DNA from: an uncultured Lachnospiraceae bacterium
Lineage (GTDB): Bacteria > Bacillota_A > Clostridia > Lachnospirales > Lachnospiraceae
Reading direction: 5' to 3'
Assembly: GCA_902795715.1 (NCBI GenBank)
Contig: CADBME010000137.1
Span: 1-18,643 of the forward strand
Length of the DNA stretch: 18,643 bases
Shown here in pieces: positions 6,048 to 13,903 of the stretch; positions within the stretch are counted from its first letter, which is position 1, and each line of letters begins with the position of its first letter. Under the pieces are notes generated by a model. That model saw nothing but the letters and a program-made list of their open reading frames with translations, was not told the DNA's origin and did no database searches. Both the position numbers and the translations under genes were made by a program.

Positions 6048-9000
6048 ATGGATTTTCGCTCCATGTTTACTCCGATTGTCCTGTCTCAGGGGAAAAACTA
6101 CTTCGCATCCGGCAGAGTACGGGACATCGTGGAGGAAGACAACGGCTTTTATATCACGGTCAGAGACAGTGTGAATCAGTACGTTTCTGTCATTTTAAAT
6201 GGAAATATATTGTTGGGTATCGGCTGTACCTGCCAGGAGTCGGCGGCAGGGAACCATTGCAAACATGAGGCGGCCTGCCTCTTCTGGCTGGAAAAAAAAC
6301 TGGGAAGCATCAAGCTCCCTGATCCGGATGAGAAAAAAGAAAAAGAATCCTCTGATGATGGCCGGGCAGAGAATCCGGTTCTCCTGCCTGCACCATCCTC
6401 CACAGCCACTGCCCCGCCGGTGGATCCGGCTTCCCTGTCTTCTCTGGAAGCTTTGGCCCAAACAGCACGGCAGGGACGGGAAATCAGGGAAGAAAACCGT
6501 TTTTATCCGGGAGATGAAGACTATGAATACTTTGACAGTGACCGGTTTACGGAAGGTCTTCATCTGTCCGACCAGCTTGTGGGGGAAGCCCGCCAGCTGA
6601 TCAAGAGCAAGGCCTACAAGCCTCTTCGGGTCAATCTCTTTTATGAGAACGGGGATGAAGACGGCAATCTGGTCGGCGAGGCTTTTCTGGACAGCCCGGA
6701 AGGGGATTTCAGAAAATGGCAGGCCAATATCCGTTTTGATTCGGACCGGATCACAGATTCCTACTGCAGCAGTATTTCCTGCCATTACCGCTATGACAGA
6801 GAGTCCTATCTGGAGCGGACCCTGTGCCGCCACCAGGTGGCGGCTATCCTGATGACCAGGGACTATCTGAAGAAAAATAATCCGGGAGATGCGACCAATT
6901 CTTCCGGATTGATGTTTATCAATATGATGAGGGAAGACTCCGGCAATTCAGGGGAAGGAGAATCCGGGTACGACCGGAGTGATACCCTGTCCGCCGGGGA
7001 CCTGACCCTGAGGCTGGAACCCCTTTTGACAGTGGATGGGGAAGGTCTGTCCGCTTCCATGCGCATGGGAAAAAACCGCCTCTATAAGATAAAAAATATT
7101 CCGGAAACCGTGAAGAATATCCGCCTCCACCGCGAGCAGGTTTTTGGGGCAGACACTCTTCTCCAGCTTGGCAGAGAATATATTGATTCCAAATCTCTTC
7201 CCTGGCTGGATTGGATGATGACCCTTTCAGATGAAGACCAGCTTCGAAGCCGTGACCATGAAGAAAGGTTCCGAGAACGGAGCCAGACAGCCCGGGAAGC
7301 CGGGAAAGAGGCAGAAAAGGTTCTGGCACTCACCGACACGGTGGGACTCTACGGGGAGAAGCTGGAAAACTTTTACCGGATTGCCCTGGAAACCCGGGAA
7401 GGAGTGGAAACGATTTTCAAAAGTCCCGGGGAGACAGATTCCGGGGAAGGCGGGAGTGAGGGAAAAACAGGAAAAAAACGGCGCAAAGACAGGCTGATAT
7501 TTGAAGATGCCAATCCAGGAATGGTGCTGGAGATTCACGCGGACATGGATCCCAAAAAGGATGTCTTCCGCGGTATTGTCCTAAAGGGATCCTGCCCGGT
7601 TATTTACCCGGGAAGGAACCAGGCCTTCTATATTGAAGGATCCCGCTTCTGCCGCATGGATGACAGTATGTACAGGGAAATGAAGCCCCTGTTTGAAGTG
7701 GGCCGCGGGGGTAAGGTGAAGGTCCGGATCGGCCGGATCCATCTCGGCCGTTTTTACCGGCAGATCCTGCCCAGACTTCGAAGGTATGTGGATATTGCAG
7801 AGTACGATTCCGATATCATAGCAGCCCATATCCCGCCGGCCGTGGAATTCCTGACCTGCCTGGACCTGGAGGATAACAGGATTATTGCAAGAGCGGAGAG
7901 TATATACGGGGAAAGAAACCATCCCCTGACCGACCTGTTTCTGGAAGAAGAAGGAGAGGTCAGGCTTGCAAGCTACAGGGACAGGGAGGCTGAATGGGAA
8001 CTGGCCCGCCTTCTATCCCGCTATCTGCCGGAACACTCGACCGATTACCATATTTTTTATTGCGGCCGGAAAGAGGATTCAGTTTATGATTTTCTGAATG
8101 AAGGCCTTGCCCGTCTGATGGAGCTTTCGGAAGTCCATATGACCGAGACATTCAAAAGACTGAAGCTGAGGGACCGGATGCGGTTCAGGATGGATGTTTC
8201 CGTCGGCAACAATCTGATGGATCTGCGGATTGTCTCGGAGGACCTGTCAAGATCCGACCTTCTGGAACTGCTGGATCAGAAAACCCTGAAAAAGAAATAC
8301 ATCCGGCTGGAGAACGGAGATTATTTTAAAATTGATGAAAATGAGACGGTGGAAGCTCTCCGCCAGCTCATGGATAATCTGGAAGTTACACCCCGGGAAT
8401 TCGTTGAAGGAAAGATGCATATTCCTGCCTACCGGGCCCTCTACCTGGAGAAAATGGCAGACCAGTCCCTGGATCTCTATCTTAACAGAGATGAACATTT
8501 TAAAGAATTGGTCAGGGACTTCAAAACCATTGAAGAATCCGATTTTGCCCTGCCTCCTTCTCTTAAAGAAATCCTGAGGAAATACCAGAAGACCGGTTAT
8601 CGCTGGATGCGGACCCTGGATGCCAATGCCTTCGGAGGAATCCTGGCCGACGACATGGGTCTGGGAAAAACCCTGCAGGCCATCACACTTCTTCTGGCAG
8701 ACAAGCTTGAGAACATGGAAAGAAGTGAGGAAGAACCGGAGACGACCCTGATTGTGTGTCCTGCCTCCCTGGTTTACAACTGGGAGGAAGAGCTGATGCG
8801 GTTTGCTCCCCAGCTGATCACCCGCCTTCTGGTAGGGACCCGGGAGGAGAGGAAGAAGCAGATTGAGGACTACAAAGATGTGGATGTGCTGATCACTTCC
8901 TATGACCTCCTCCGCCGGGATATCGATCTCTACGAAGAATGCCTCTTCCGCTTTATCATAGCCGATGAGGCCCAGTACATTAAGAACCCGGGGACGGCAG

Positions 9001-10001
9001 CGGCCAAATCCATCAAGATCCTGCGGGGAGTTACCCGCTTTGCCCTGACCGGCACTCCCATCGAAAACCGCCTGTCTGAGCTGTGGTCTATCTTTGATTT
9101 CCTCATGCCGGGCTTCCTCTATGATTACGCCAGCTTCCGGGATATGATCGAGATCCCGGTCACCCGCTGCCATGATGAGAAGGCAGCTGAGATGCTCAAG
9201 CGAATGGTTACCCCCTTTATCCTGCGCAGGATGAAAGAGGACGTTTTATCCGACCTGCCCGAAAAGATGGAAGAGAAACTGACGGTCCCCATGGGAGAGG
9301 CTCAGCAGCACCTTTACGATGGTCAGGCCCTGAAGATTCTGGAATCTCTCCAGGGACAGACCAGCCAGGAGTTTTCCAAAAACCGGATCCGGATTCTTGC
9401 AGACCTCATGAGACTTCGTCAGATTTGCTGTGATCCGGCCCTCTGTTTCGAAGATTATGACCAGGGCAGTGCCAAGAGAGAGGTCTGCATGGAACTGATC
9501 CGCAGCCTGGCAGAAGGCGGCCATAAAGCCCTGGTATTCTCCCAGTTTACCTCCATGCTCGATCTTCTGGAGCATGACCTTGAAGAAGCAAAAATACCCT
9601 GGTATAAAATTACGGGTTCGGTGAGTAAAGCAAAAAGGATGGAACTGGTCAAGGCCTTTAACCGGGACGATACACCGGTCTTCCTTATCTCACTCAAGGC
9701 CGGAGGCACCGGCTTAAATCTCACCGGAGCGGATGTCGTAATCCACTATGATCCCTGGTGGAATACAGCGGCCGAAGACCAGGCCACAGACAGAACCCAC
9801 AGGATCGGCCAGACCCGGCCGGTCAATGTCTACCGGCTGATCGCAAAAGGATCCATCGAAGAGAGAATCATGGACCTTCAGCGGTCTAAAAAGAAGCTGG
9901 CTGATCTGGTCATGGCGGCCGAGGAGACGGGAAGCACCATGCTTGACCGGGAAGACCTGCTCCGTCTTCTGGAGGAACAGGAGGAATTTATGCAGGCATA
10001 A
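6048..10001 (+). CDS. SWIM zinc-finger SNF2-family helicase
   Basis: A 1317-residue superfamily 2 ATPase. Near the N-terminus is a SWIM zinc motif, CTC-x8-CKH (about 60-72). A second Cys/His group, SISC...LCRH (about 243-264), looks like a degenerate repeat of it. The middle third is a long linker region with a Lys/Arg/Gly-rich stretch near 470-485. The motor is at the C-terminus: Walker A DDMGLGKT (about 868-875), DEAQ box (about 971-974), LTGTPIENRLSELWS (about 1000-1014), VFSQF, KAGGTGLNLTGAD (about 1215-1227) and RTHRIGQTRPVNVYR (about 1247-1261). All core motifs are intact. Such enzymes translocate on duplex DNA and remodel protein-DNA complexes; a nearby Firmicute relative is YwqA. GGGGAG precedes the ATG. 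It is the last of four tandem genes. Confidence 0.93.
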   Translation: MDFRSMFTPIVLSQGKNYFASGRVRDIVEEDNGFYITVRDSVNQYVSVILNGNILLGIGCTCQESAAGNHCKHEAACLFWLEKKLGSIKLPDPDEKKEKESSDDGRAENPVLLPAPSSTATAPPVDPASLSSLEALAQTARQGREIREENRFYPGDEDYEYFDSDRFTEGLHLSDQLVGEARQLIKSKAYKPLRVNLFYENGDEDGNLVGEAFLDSPEGDFRKWQANIRFDSDRITDSYCSSISCHYRYDRESYLERTLCRHQVAAILMTRDYLKKNNPGDATNSSGLMFINMMREDSGNSGEGESGYDRSDTLSAGDLTLRLEPLLTVDGEGLSASMRMGKNRLYKIKNIPETVKNIRLHREQVFGADTLLQLGREYIDSKSLPWLDWMMTLSDEDQLRSRDHEERFRERSQTAREAGKEAEKVLALTDTVGLYGEKLENFYRIALETREGVETIFKSPGETDSGEGGSEGKTGKKRRKDRLIFEDANPGMVLEIHADMDPKKDVFRGIVLKGSCPVIYPGRNQAFYIEGSRFCRMDDSMYREMKPLFEVGRGGKVKVRIGRIHLGRFYRQILPRLRRYVDIAEYDSDIIAAHIPPAVEFLTCLDLEDNRIIARAESIYGERNHPLTDLFLEEEGEVRLASYRDREAEWELARLLSRYLPEHSTDYHIFYCGRKEDSVYDFLNEGLARLMELSEVHMTETFKRLKLRDRMRFRMDVSVGNNLMDLRIVSEDLSRSDLLELLDQKTLKKKYIRLENGDYFKIDENETVEALRQLMDNLEVTPREFVEGKMHIPAYRALYLEKMADQSLDLYLNRDEHFKELVRDFKTIEESDFALPPSLKEILRKYQKTGYRWMRTLDANAFGGILADDMGLGKTLQAITLLLADKLENMERSEEEPETTLIVCPASLVYNWEEELMRFAPQLITRLLVGTREERKKQIEDYKDVDVLITSYDLLRRDIDLYEECLFRFIIADEAQYIKNPGTAAAKSIKILRGVTRFALTGTPIENRLSELWSIFDFLMPGFLYDYASFRDMIEIPVTRCHDEKAAEMLKRMVTPFILRRMKEDVLSDLPEKMEEKLTVPMGEAQQHLYDGQALKILESLQGQTSQEFSKNRIRILADLMRLRQICCDPALCFEDYDQGSAKREVCMELIRSLAEGGHKALVFSQFTSMLDLLEHDLEEAKIPWYKITGSVSKAKRMELVKAFNRDDTPVFLISLKAGGTGLNLTGADVVIHYDPWWNTAAEDQATDRTHRIGQTRPVNVYRLIAKGSIEERIMDLQRSKKKLADLVMAAEETGSTMLDREDLLRLLEEQEEFMQA

Positions 10002-10057
10002 GGCCCTTTTTATGTCGTTTTATAGTTTTCACTTTCCCTAAGATTGGACAAGAACTA

Positions 10058-10086
10058 TTGACGTATGGTATACCATATAATATAAT
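10058..10086 (+). promoter_or_regulatory. Strong sigma-A promoter of the RHH gene
   Basis: TTGACG (10058-10063), a 17-bp spacer, then TATAAT (10081-10086). This is 11 of 12 consensus bases at ideal spacing. A second overlapping TATAAT at 10076-10081 would give a 12-bp spacer and is unlikely to be used. Transcription should start near 10093, giving a leader of about 90 bases for the RHH gene. It may also feed lgt. Confidence 0.88.
10064..10077. promoter_or_regulatory. Perfect palindromic operator inside the promoter spacer
   Basis: TATGGTATACCATA is a perfect 14-bp palindrome filling most of the spacer between the -35 and -10 boxes. A dimeric repressor bound here would block RNA polymerase. 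The obvious candidate is the ribbon-helix-helix protein encoded directly downstream, since CopG-type repressors bind short symmetric sites at their own promoters. Repression by that protein is inferred. Confidence 0.7.
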
Positions 10087-10098
10087 AGCCTTTGTGTT

Positions 10099-10131
10099 AT
10101 GGCTTCCCGCAGGAGCTCTGCCGGAAGCCAT
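10099..10131 (+). other. 5' leader hairpin of the RHH transcript
   Basis: ATGGCTTCC (10099-10107) pairs perfectly with GGAAGCCAT (10123-10131). An inner GCAG/CTGC stem closes a 5-base GAGCT loop, with a C-C mismatch between the two stems. It would sit within about ten bases of the predicted RNA 5' end and is not followed by a U-run. It could stabilise the mRNA 5' end or act in control. Confidence 0.6.
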
Positions 10132-10182
10132 TTCCATGTTCATAGGGAAGGCAATTTTTGCGGAACTTTTGGAGGAATCATT

Positions 10183-10383
10183 ATGCCCAGGGGAAATCCC
10201 AACAGACAGACAATATCGACAGAAAAATATCAGAAAAAAGCTGGTTACCGGGCCAAAACCTTTAAAATCAAGGGAGATATCGGAGACCGGTTTGCCATGG
10301 CCTGCCGGTCTGCCGGAGTGAGCCAGTCCGCAAAAATTACAGAGTTGATGCAGAAGTTTATTGATCAGGTTTATCCGGGTTAA
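10183..10383 (+). CDS. Small ribbon-helix-helix (CopG/Arc-like) DNA-binding protein
   Basis: A 66-residue basic protein. After a polar N-terminus (MPRGNPNRQTISTEKY), residues 26-63 fit the RHH pattern: a strand with alternating residues (KTFKIKG), helix 1 (DIGDRFAMACRSA), a GVSQSA turn, and helix 2 (ITELMQKFIDQV). This corresponds to the usual 'GVSxSxxIxxxxxxxl' part of the family. The start at 10183 is chosen because GGAGG (10171-10175) lies seven bases upstream. A longer in-frame reading from 10099 begins inside the leader hairpin and has no ribosome binding site. It probably acts as a dimeric repressor at the palindrome in its own promoter. It lies 36 bp before lgt. No toxin partner is visible. 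Confidence 0.82.
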   Translation: MPRGNPNRQTISTEKYQKKAGYRAKTFKIKGDIGDRFAMACRSAGVSQSAKITELMQKFIDQVYPG

Positions 10384-10392
10384 TCCCCGGAT
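10373..10392 (+). other. Stem-loop across the RHH stop codon
   Basis: ATCCGGG (10373-10379) and CCCGGAT (10386-10392) form a 7-bp stem with a 6-base loop that contains the RHH stop codon. Only three Ts adjoin it, so at most it is a weak or leaky terminator between the RHH gene and lgt. Confidence 0.45.
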
Positions 10393-10419
10393 TTGCCACG
10401 GCAAAGATTCAAGTGCGTG

Positions 10420-11322
10420 ATGAAAATGACTTTAAATGACATATTATTTCCCCATCTTGGGATCTGGTTCCATAATGTGGGATCCTACATATCCATCGGC
10501 GGCTTCCGAATCATGTACTACGGCATCATCATCGCCTGTGCCTTTATGCTGGGCATGCTGATATCCGCCCGCTATGCAAAAAGTATCGGAATGGACCCGG
10601 ATCTGGTCGTTGACTTCGTTCTGGTCATGGTCATCCCTGCTATTATGGGTGCCCGGGCCTATTATGTGATCTTTTCCTGGGACCACTATAAGGGAAATAT
10701 AAAGGAGATCCTCAACCTTCGTCATGGAGGTCTGGGAATCGTGGGCGGTGTAATGGCTGCCTTTATCGTCCTCATTATATATTGCAGGGTACGCAAGCTC
10801 CGGCTTCCTCTCATGTTGGATGTCATAACCATGGGTCTGCTGACAGGGCAGATTCTGGGCCGCTGGGGTAATTTTTTCAACAGAGAAGCTTTCGGGGGCT
10901 ACACGGACAATCTGCTGGCCATGCAGATCCCTCTGGAGTATTTTCAGGCTAACGGGAGGATGGGCGACCTTCAGACCGGAGCTATCCTGGAACATCTGGT
11001 GGAGAAGACAGTCGGAGGCCAGACCGTGAACCTTGTCCAGGTTCACCCTACCTTTCTGTATGAGGGACTTTGGAATCTGATGCTTCTGATCCTTGTCTTC
11101 GCCTGGCGAAAACATAAAAAGTATGACGGGGAGCTTTTTACCCTCTATATGCTCGGATACGGAACCGGCCGTTTTCTGATCGAAAGTCTGAGAACAGACC
11201 AGCTTCAGATTGGAAAAACCGGGATTGCTGCTACCCAGGTGGTATGTATCCTTTTGGTGGCCGGAGGCCTGATCTGGGAGATTCTTATGAGACGGAAGGG
11301 CTCCGCAGCTGGCGGAGAATGA
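10420..11322 (+). CDS. lgt: Prolipoprotein diacylglyceryl transferase
   Basis: About 300 residues. This polytopic membrane enzyme moves a diacylglyceryl group from phosphatidylglycerol to the lipobox cysteine of prelipoproteins, the first step of lipoprotein maturation. Visible family features are the N-terminal IGGFRIMYYGIIIACAF helix, the HGGLGIVGG motif, the signature GRWGNFFNREAFGG, the HPTFLYEGLWN motif and a late GTGRFLIESLRTDQL helix, with about seven membrane segments. The start is uncertain: ATG at 10420 is used. ATG at 10426, GTG at 10417 and TTG at 10393 are also in frame, and none has a convincing ribosome binding site. A 14-bp near-palindrome (10392-10405) lies just upstream. It may share the RHH promoter. 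Confidence 0.95.
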   Translation: MKMTLNDILFPHLGIWFHNVGSYISIGGFRIMYYGIIIACAFMLGMLISARYAKSIGMDPDLVVDFVLVMVIPAIMGARAYYVIFSWDHYKGNIKEILNLRHGGLGIVGGVMAAFIVLIIYCRVRKLRLPLMLDVITMGLLTGQILGRWGNFFNREAFGGYTDNLLAMQIPLEYFQANGRMGDLQTGAILEHLVEKTVGGQTVNLVQVHPTFLYEGLWNLMLLILVFAWRKHKKYDGELFTLYMLGYGTGRFLIESLRTDQLQIGKTGIAATQVVCILLVAGGLIWEILMRRKGSAAGGE

Positions 11323-11526
11323 CCCTGAAAAGGATCCTGAATAAGCCTCGGATGCACTTTGATCAAAAAACAGATTGTAATAATAAAAAGGACCCTGAGA
11401 AAGACCAGCATGAAGCGGACAGTGAAATGGCTGAGGATAAGGCACCGGCCTTTGCCCGCCGGGCATAAGAGACCGGCCGGCCATGACAGTCCGGAATGAA
11501 AGATACAAAAGAGAGGATTCAATGAT

Positions 11527-12258
11527 ATGAATGTGGCAGTTATTCTGGCCGGAGGAGTCGGAAACCGGGTGGGAGCCGGCATACCCAAACAGTTTGTGGA
11601 GGTGCTCGGCAAACCGGTTCTGGCTTACACGGTTGAGAAGTTTCAGAATCATCCCATGATTGACGCGGTGGAGATCGTCTGTATCCATTCCTACATTCCC
11701 TACATGGAGGAAATGAGAGAGAAATACGGTCTGGACAAGATGCGGTGGATTGCCGAGGGAGGAGCGACCTTCCAGGAATCCGTCATGAATGGCATCGTCT
11801 ACCTTGAGGATAAAATAGAAGATGATGATATCGTCCTGGTTCACTTTGCAGCAAATCCCTTTGTTGAGGAGGAGATCATCACGGATGCCATAGAAGTCTG
11901 CCGGCAGAAGGGAAATGCCATCTCCACAACGCCATTTTACATTTTAAGCGGTCTCAAGGACGACGAGACCAAGAGCAGCACCTGGATTGACCGGGACACC
12001 ATCGCCGTCATGAATGCTCCCCATGCCTTCCGATACGCCTATATCCGTGATCTCTATAAAGAGGCGGTAAGAACCGGGGCCATCGACAAGGTGGAGCCCC
12101 ACACTACCACCCTCATGTGGTATATGGGACAGACTGTTTATTTTTCCAAAGGGTCCCAGACCAACCTGAAGATAACCACCAAAGAAGACCTTGATCTGTT
12201 CGAAGGCTATGTCCTGATGAAAGAGAAAAGGAAAAGAGAAGCTGAGGAACAAGCCTGA
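11527..12258 (+). CDS. IspD/TarI-like cytidylyltransferase with altered active-site motif
   Basis: A 243-residue protein of the nucleotidyltransferase GT-A-like fold shared by IspD (MEP cytidylyltransferase) and TarI (ribitol-5-phosphate cytidylyltransferase). The CTP-binding N-terminal signature LAGGVGNR...PKQF is intact (Arg14, Lys21), as are GKPVLAYTVEKF, WIDRDTIAVMNAPHAFRY and NLKITTKEDL. The normally conserved HDAxRP motif reads HFAANP near residue 106, so its Asp and Arg are replaced. It probably uses CTP to activate a phospho-alcohol for the LicD proteins encoded next. Because of context and the changed motif I would not call it a housekeeping IspD. GAGAGG lies ten bases upstream. It follows lgt after a 204-bp gap and is 19 bp before the LicD gene. 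Confidence 0.85.
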   Translation: MNVAVILAGGVGNRVGAGIPKQFVEVLGKPVLAYTVEKFQNHPMIDAVEIVCIHSYIPYMEEMREKYGLDKMRWIAEGGATFQESVMNGIVYLEDKIEDDDIVLVHFAANPFVEEEIITDAIEVCRQKGNAISTTPFYILSGLKDDETKSSTWIDRDTIAVMNAPHAFRYAYIRDLYKEAVRTGAIDKVEPHTTTLMWYMGQTVYFSKGSQTNLKITTKEDLDLFEGYVLMKEKRKREAEEQA

Positions 12259-12277
12259 CACGGAGTGATAAAAGATT

Positions 12278-13903
12278 ATGGCACGAAGAGAAATGACAGC
12301 TACACAGAAGCATTTGCTGAAGCTGGTTCTGGAGATCGATGCGATCTGCAGAAAGTATGATATAGAATATTTTGTGGATTACGGGACGACCCTGGGAGCT
12401 ATCCGACATGAAGGCTTTATCCCCTGGGATGACGATGTGGATATCTCCATGACCGAGGACAATTACCATAAGTGGGTGGAAGCCTGCAAAAAAGAGCTGG
12501 ACCCCCAAAAGAGGGCTTACTGCGATGTCAGGCTGGACCGGGAATTTCCCACCGTCTTCGGCCGCTATATAGATCTGGAGTCCGCCAGGGTGGGGCAGAA
12601 GTCCGAGTTCTGGAAACCCATCTGCGGTCAGTGTATCGATGTCTTTTATCTGATGGAGCTTCCCGGGGACCCGGTCAGGAAGCAGGAAGCCATCGACCTG
12701 TATTTTGCCTATGATGAGTATTCCAATTCCAGTTACCGCCACGTCTACATGAAGACGGAAGCATGGATGCGGCTCTACAATGAATTTCTGGAGGAAGAAA
12801 AGAAGATCGGTAAGGAAGCCGTTCTGCAGAAACTGGAAAAGAAGATTTTCGACCGACACTATGATGACTGTGATACCTATATGGTTTCATCGGCCAGAAA
12901 GATCGGGCCGCCCTCATTTGCACCGAAATTCGTTTATGATTCTGTCTACTATGCGGATTTTGAGGGCCACAAGATTCCCATTTCCGGCCATTATGTTGAG
13001 CTGCTGCAGAACTACTATGGGGATGATTTCGATATTTTGCCTGACCATAAGAAGAGGCATTCACCCCAGTCCCATTCCAACCTGGGCTGCCAGGTGTATG
13101 TATCCGATTACATGAGGCTGATCGACAAGGACCAGCTCCTCAAGGAGAGACAGGAGTTCAAGCATCTGGCTGTCCGTGAAGGTTACTGGAGAACCCGTAC
13201 CACCCTTGATTTTGTGGATAAACTTGGGGCTTACCTGGAGCTCAAGATCCGGGGGAGGATCCGGAAGGAAAAACTGGACATCGCCTCCATGATGAATCCC
13301 GGGGATCCGGATCAGCTTGCAGCCCTCTACAGACTTTTTGAAAAATACTACGAATACCAGATGGGGGTTCCCAAAGTCTGGGAAGGCTATGTGGACATCG
13401 GGGATGATCTGGTGGAGGCAGCTTTATTTGCCCTCTTCTACCATAAAAATGATTACCGGTCCGCCATGAAGATCATGAACATCCGGGAGATCAATCAACA
13501 TCCGGATACGGACAGAATCCGGGCTTTCAAGGATATGGTGATCCGGGTTCGCAAGGTCAAGGCCGAACAGATTTACGGTCATTATGAAAATGGCATCGCC
13601 CTTGCCGAGGAGGGGCTGGGCCTCTATCCGGATTGCCGGGAACTTCTGATCCGCAAGGAGATGATGAAGCTTGAGATGGCCGGAAAAGATGAGGACAAGA
13701 TTGGAGAAGTCGAGGGTCGGATCCGGGACCTGCTCGAAAGGTTTCCGGAGGATGACCTGTGCATGAAAACCCTGGGCGATATCGCATGGCTCCGGGGAAA
13801 CAAGGAAGAAGCTGACAAATACTATGACTGGGTGATGAAGAAATCCCTGAACGGACTGCTTCATCTTGACATTACAAAAAAGCGGGAGAAGAACCATGAC
13901 TGA
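12278..13903 (+). CDS. LicD family phosphotransferase with C-terminal helical-repeat tail
   Basis: A 541-residue protein. Residues about 8-300 are a LicD domain with the classical motif YGTTLGAIRHEGFIPWDDDVDI beginning at 35: the GTT loop and the DDDVD metal-binding acids are intact. LicD proteins transfer phosphocholine or other phospho-alcohols from CDP carriers to surface glycans. The C-terminal 140 residues or so form TPR-like helices (for example GIALAEEGLGLYPDCRELLI and MKTLGDIAWLRGNKEEADKYYDWVM), which most small LicD proteins lack. There are no membrane segments, so it is probably cytoplasmic or peripheral. GGAG precedes the ATG. Its end overlaps the next gene by 8 bp. The CDP substrate is likely made by the cytidylyltransferase encoded upstream. 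Confidence 0.9.
   Translation: MARREMTATQKHLLKLVLEIDAICRKYDIEYFVDYGTTLGAIRHEGFIPWDDDVDISMTEDNYHKWVEACKKELDPQKRAYCDVRLDREFPTVFGRYIDLESARVGQKSEFWKPICGQCIDVFYLMELPGDPVRKQEAIDLYFAYDEYSNSSYRHVYMKTEAWMRLYNEFLEEEKKIGKEAVLQKLEKKIFDRHYDDCDTYMVSSARKIGPPSFAPKFVYDSVYYADFEGHKIPISGHYVELLQNYYGDDFDILPDHKKRHSPQSHSNLGCQVYVSDYMRLIDKDQLLKERQEFKHLAVREGYWRTRTTLDFVDKLGAYLELKIRGRIRKEKLDIASMMNPGDPDQLAALYRLFEKYYEYQMGVPKVWEGYVDIGDDLVEAALFALFYHKNDYRSAMKIMNIREINQHPDTDRIRAFKDMVIRVRKVKAEQIYGHYENGIALAEEGLGLYPDCRELLIRKEMMKLEMAGKDEDKIGEVEGRIRDLLERFPEDDLCMKTLGDIAWLRGNKEEADKYYDWVMKKSLNGLLHLDITKKREKNHD

Noticed and set aside
8247..9173. 308-residue open frame on the minus strand inside the helicase gene
   Set aside because: It lies opposite conserved SNF2 motor motifs and shows no start signal or recognisable fold.
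9990..10016. CATAA...TTATG pairing just after the helicase stop, considered as a terminator
   Set aside because: The stem is only five A/T-rich base pairs with an eight-base loop; too weak to call.
10183..10383. RHH gene as the antitoxin of a toxin-antitoxin pair
   Set aside because: The next gene is lgt, a housekeeping membrane enzyme, and no small toxin-like frame is adjacent on either strand.
11319..11468. 49-residue frame starting in the last bases of lgt (ATGA overlap), rich in Lys, Asp and Glu
   Set aside because: The overlap is suggestive of coupling, but the nearest GGAG is only one base from the ATG, no family is recognised, and the end runs through G/C-rich palindromes. Kept as a weak possibility, not annotated.
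11453..11482. TGCCC-GCC-GGGCA hairpin and GGCCGGCC palindrome before the cytidylyltransferase gene, considered as an lgt terminator
   Set aside because: No T-run follows either element, and GGCCGG-type words are common in this DNA.
10444..11844. 466-residue open frame on the minus strand covering lgt and the start of the cytidylyltransferase gene
   Set aside because: It spans two strongly supported plus-strand genes; the protein is Ser/His/Gln-rich with no domain, typical of a shadow frame.
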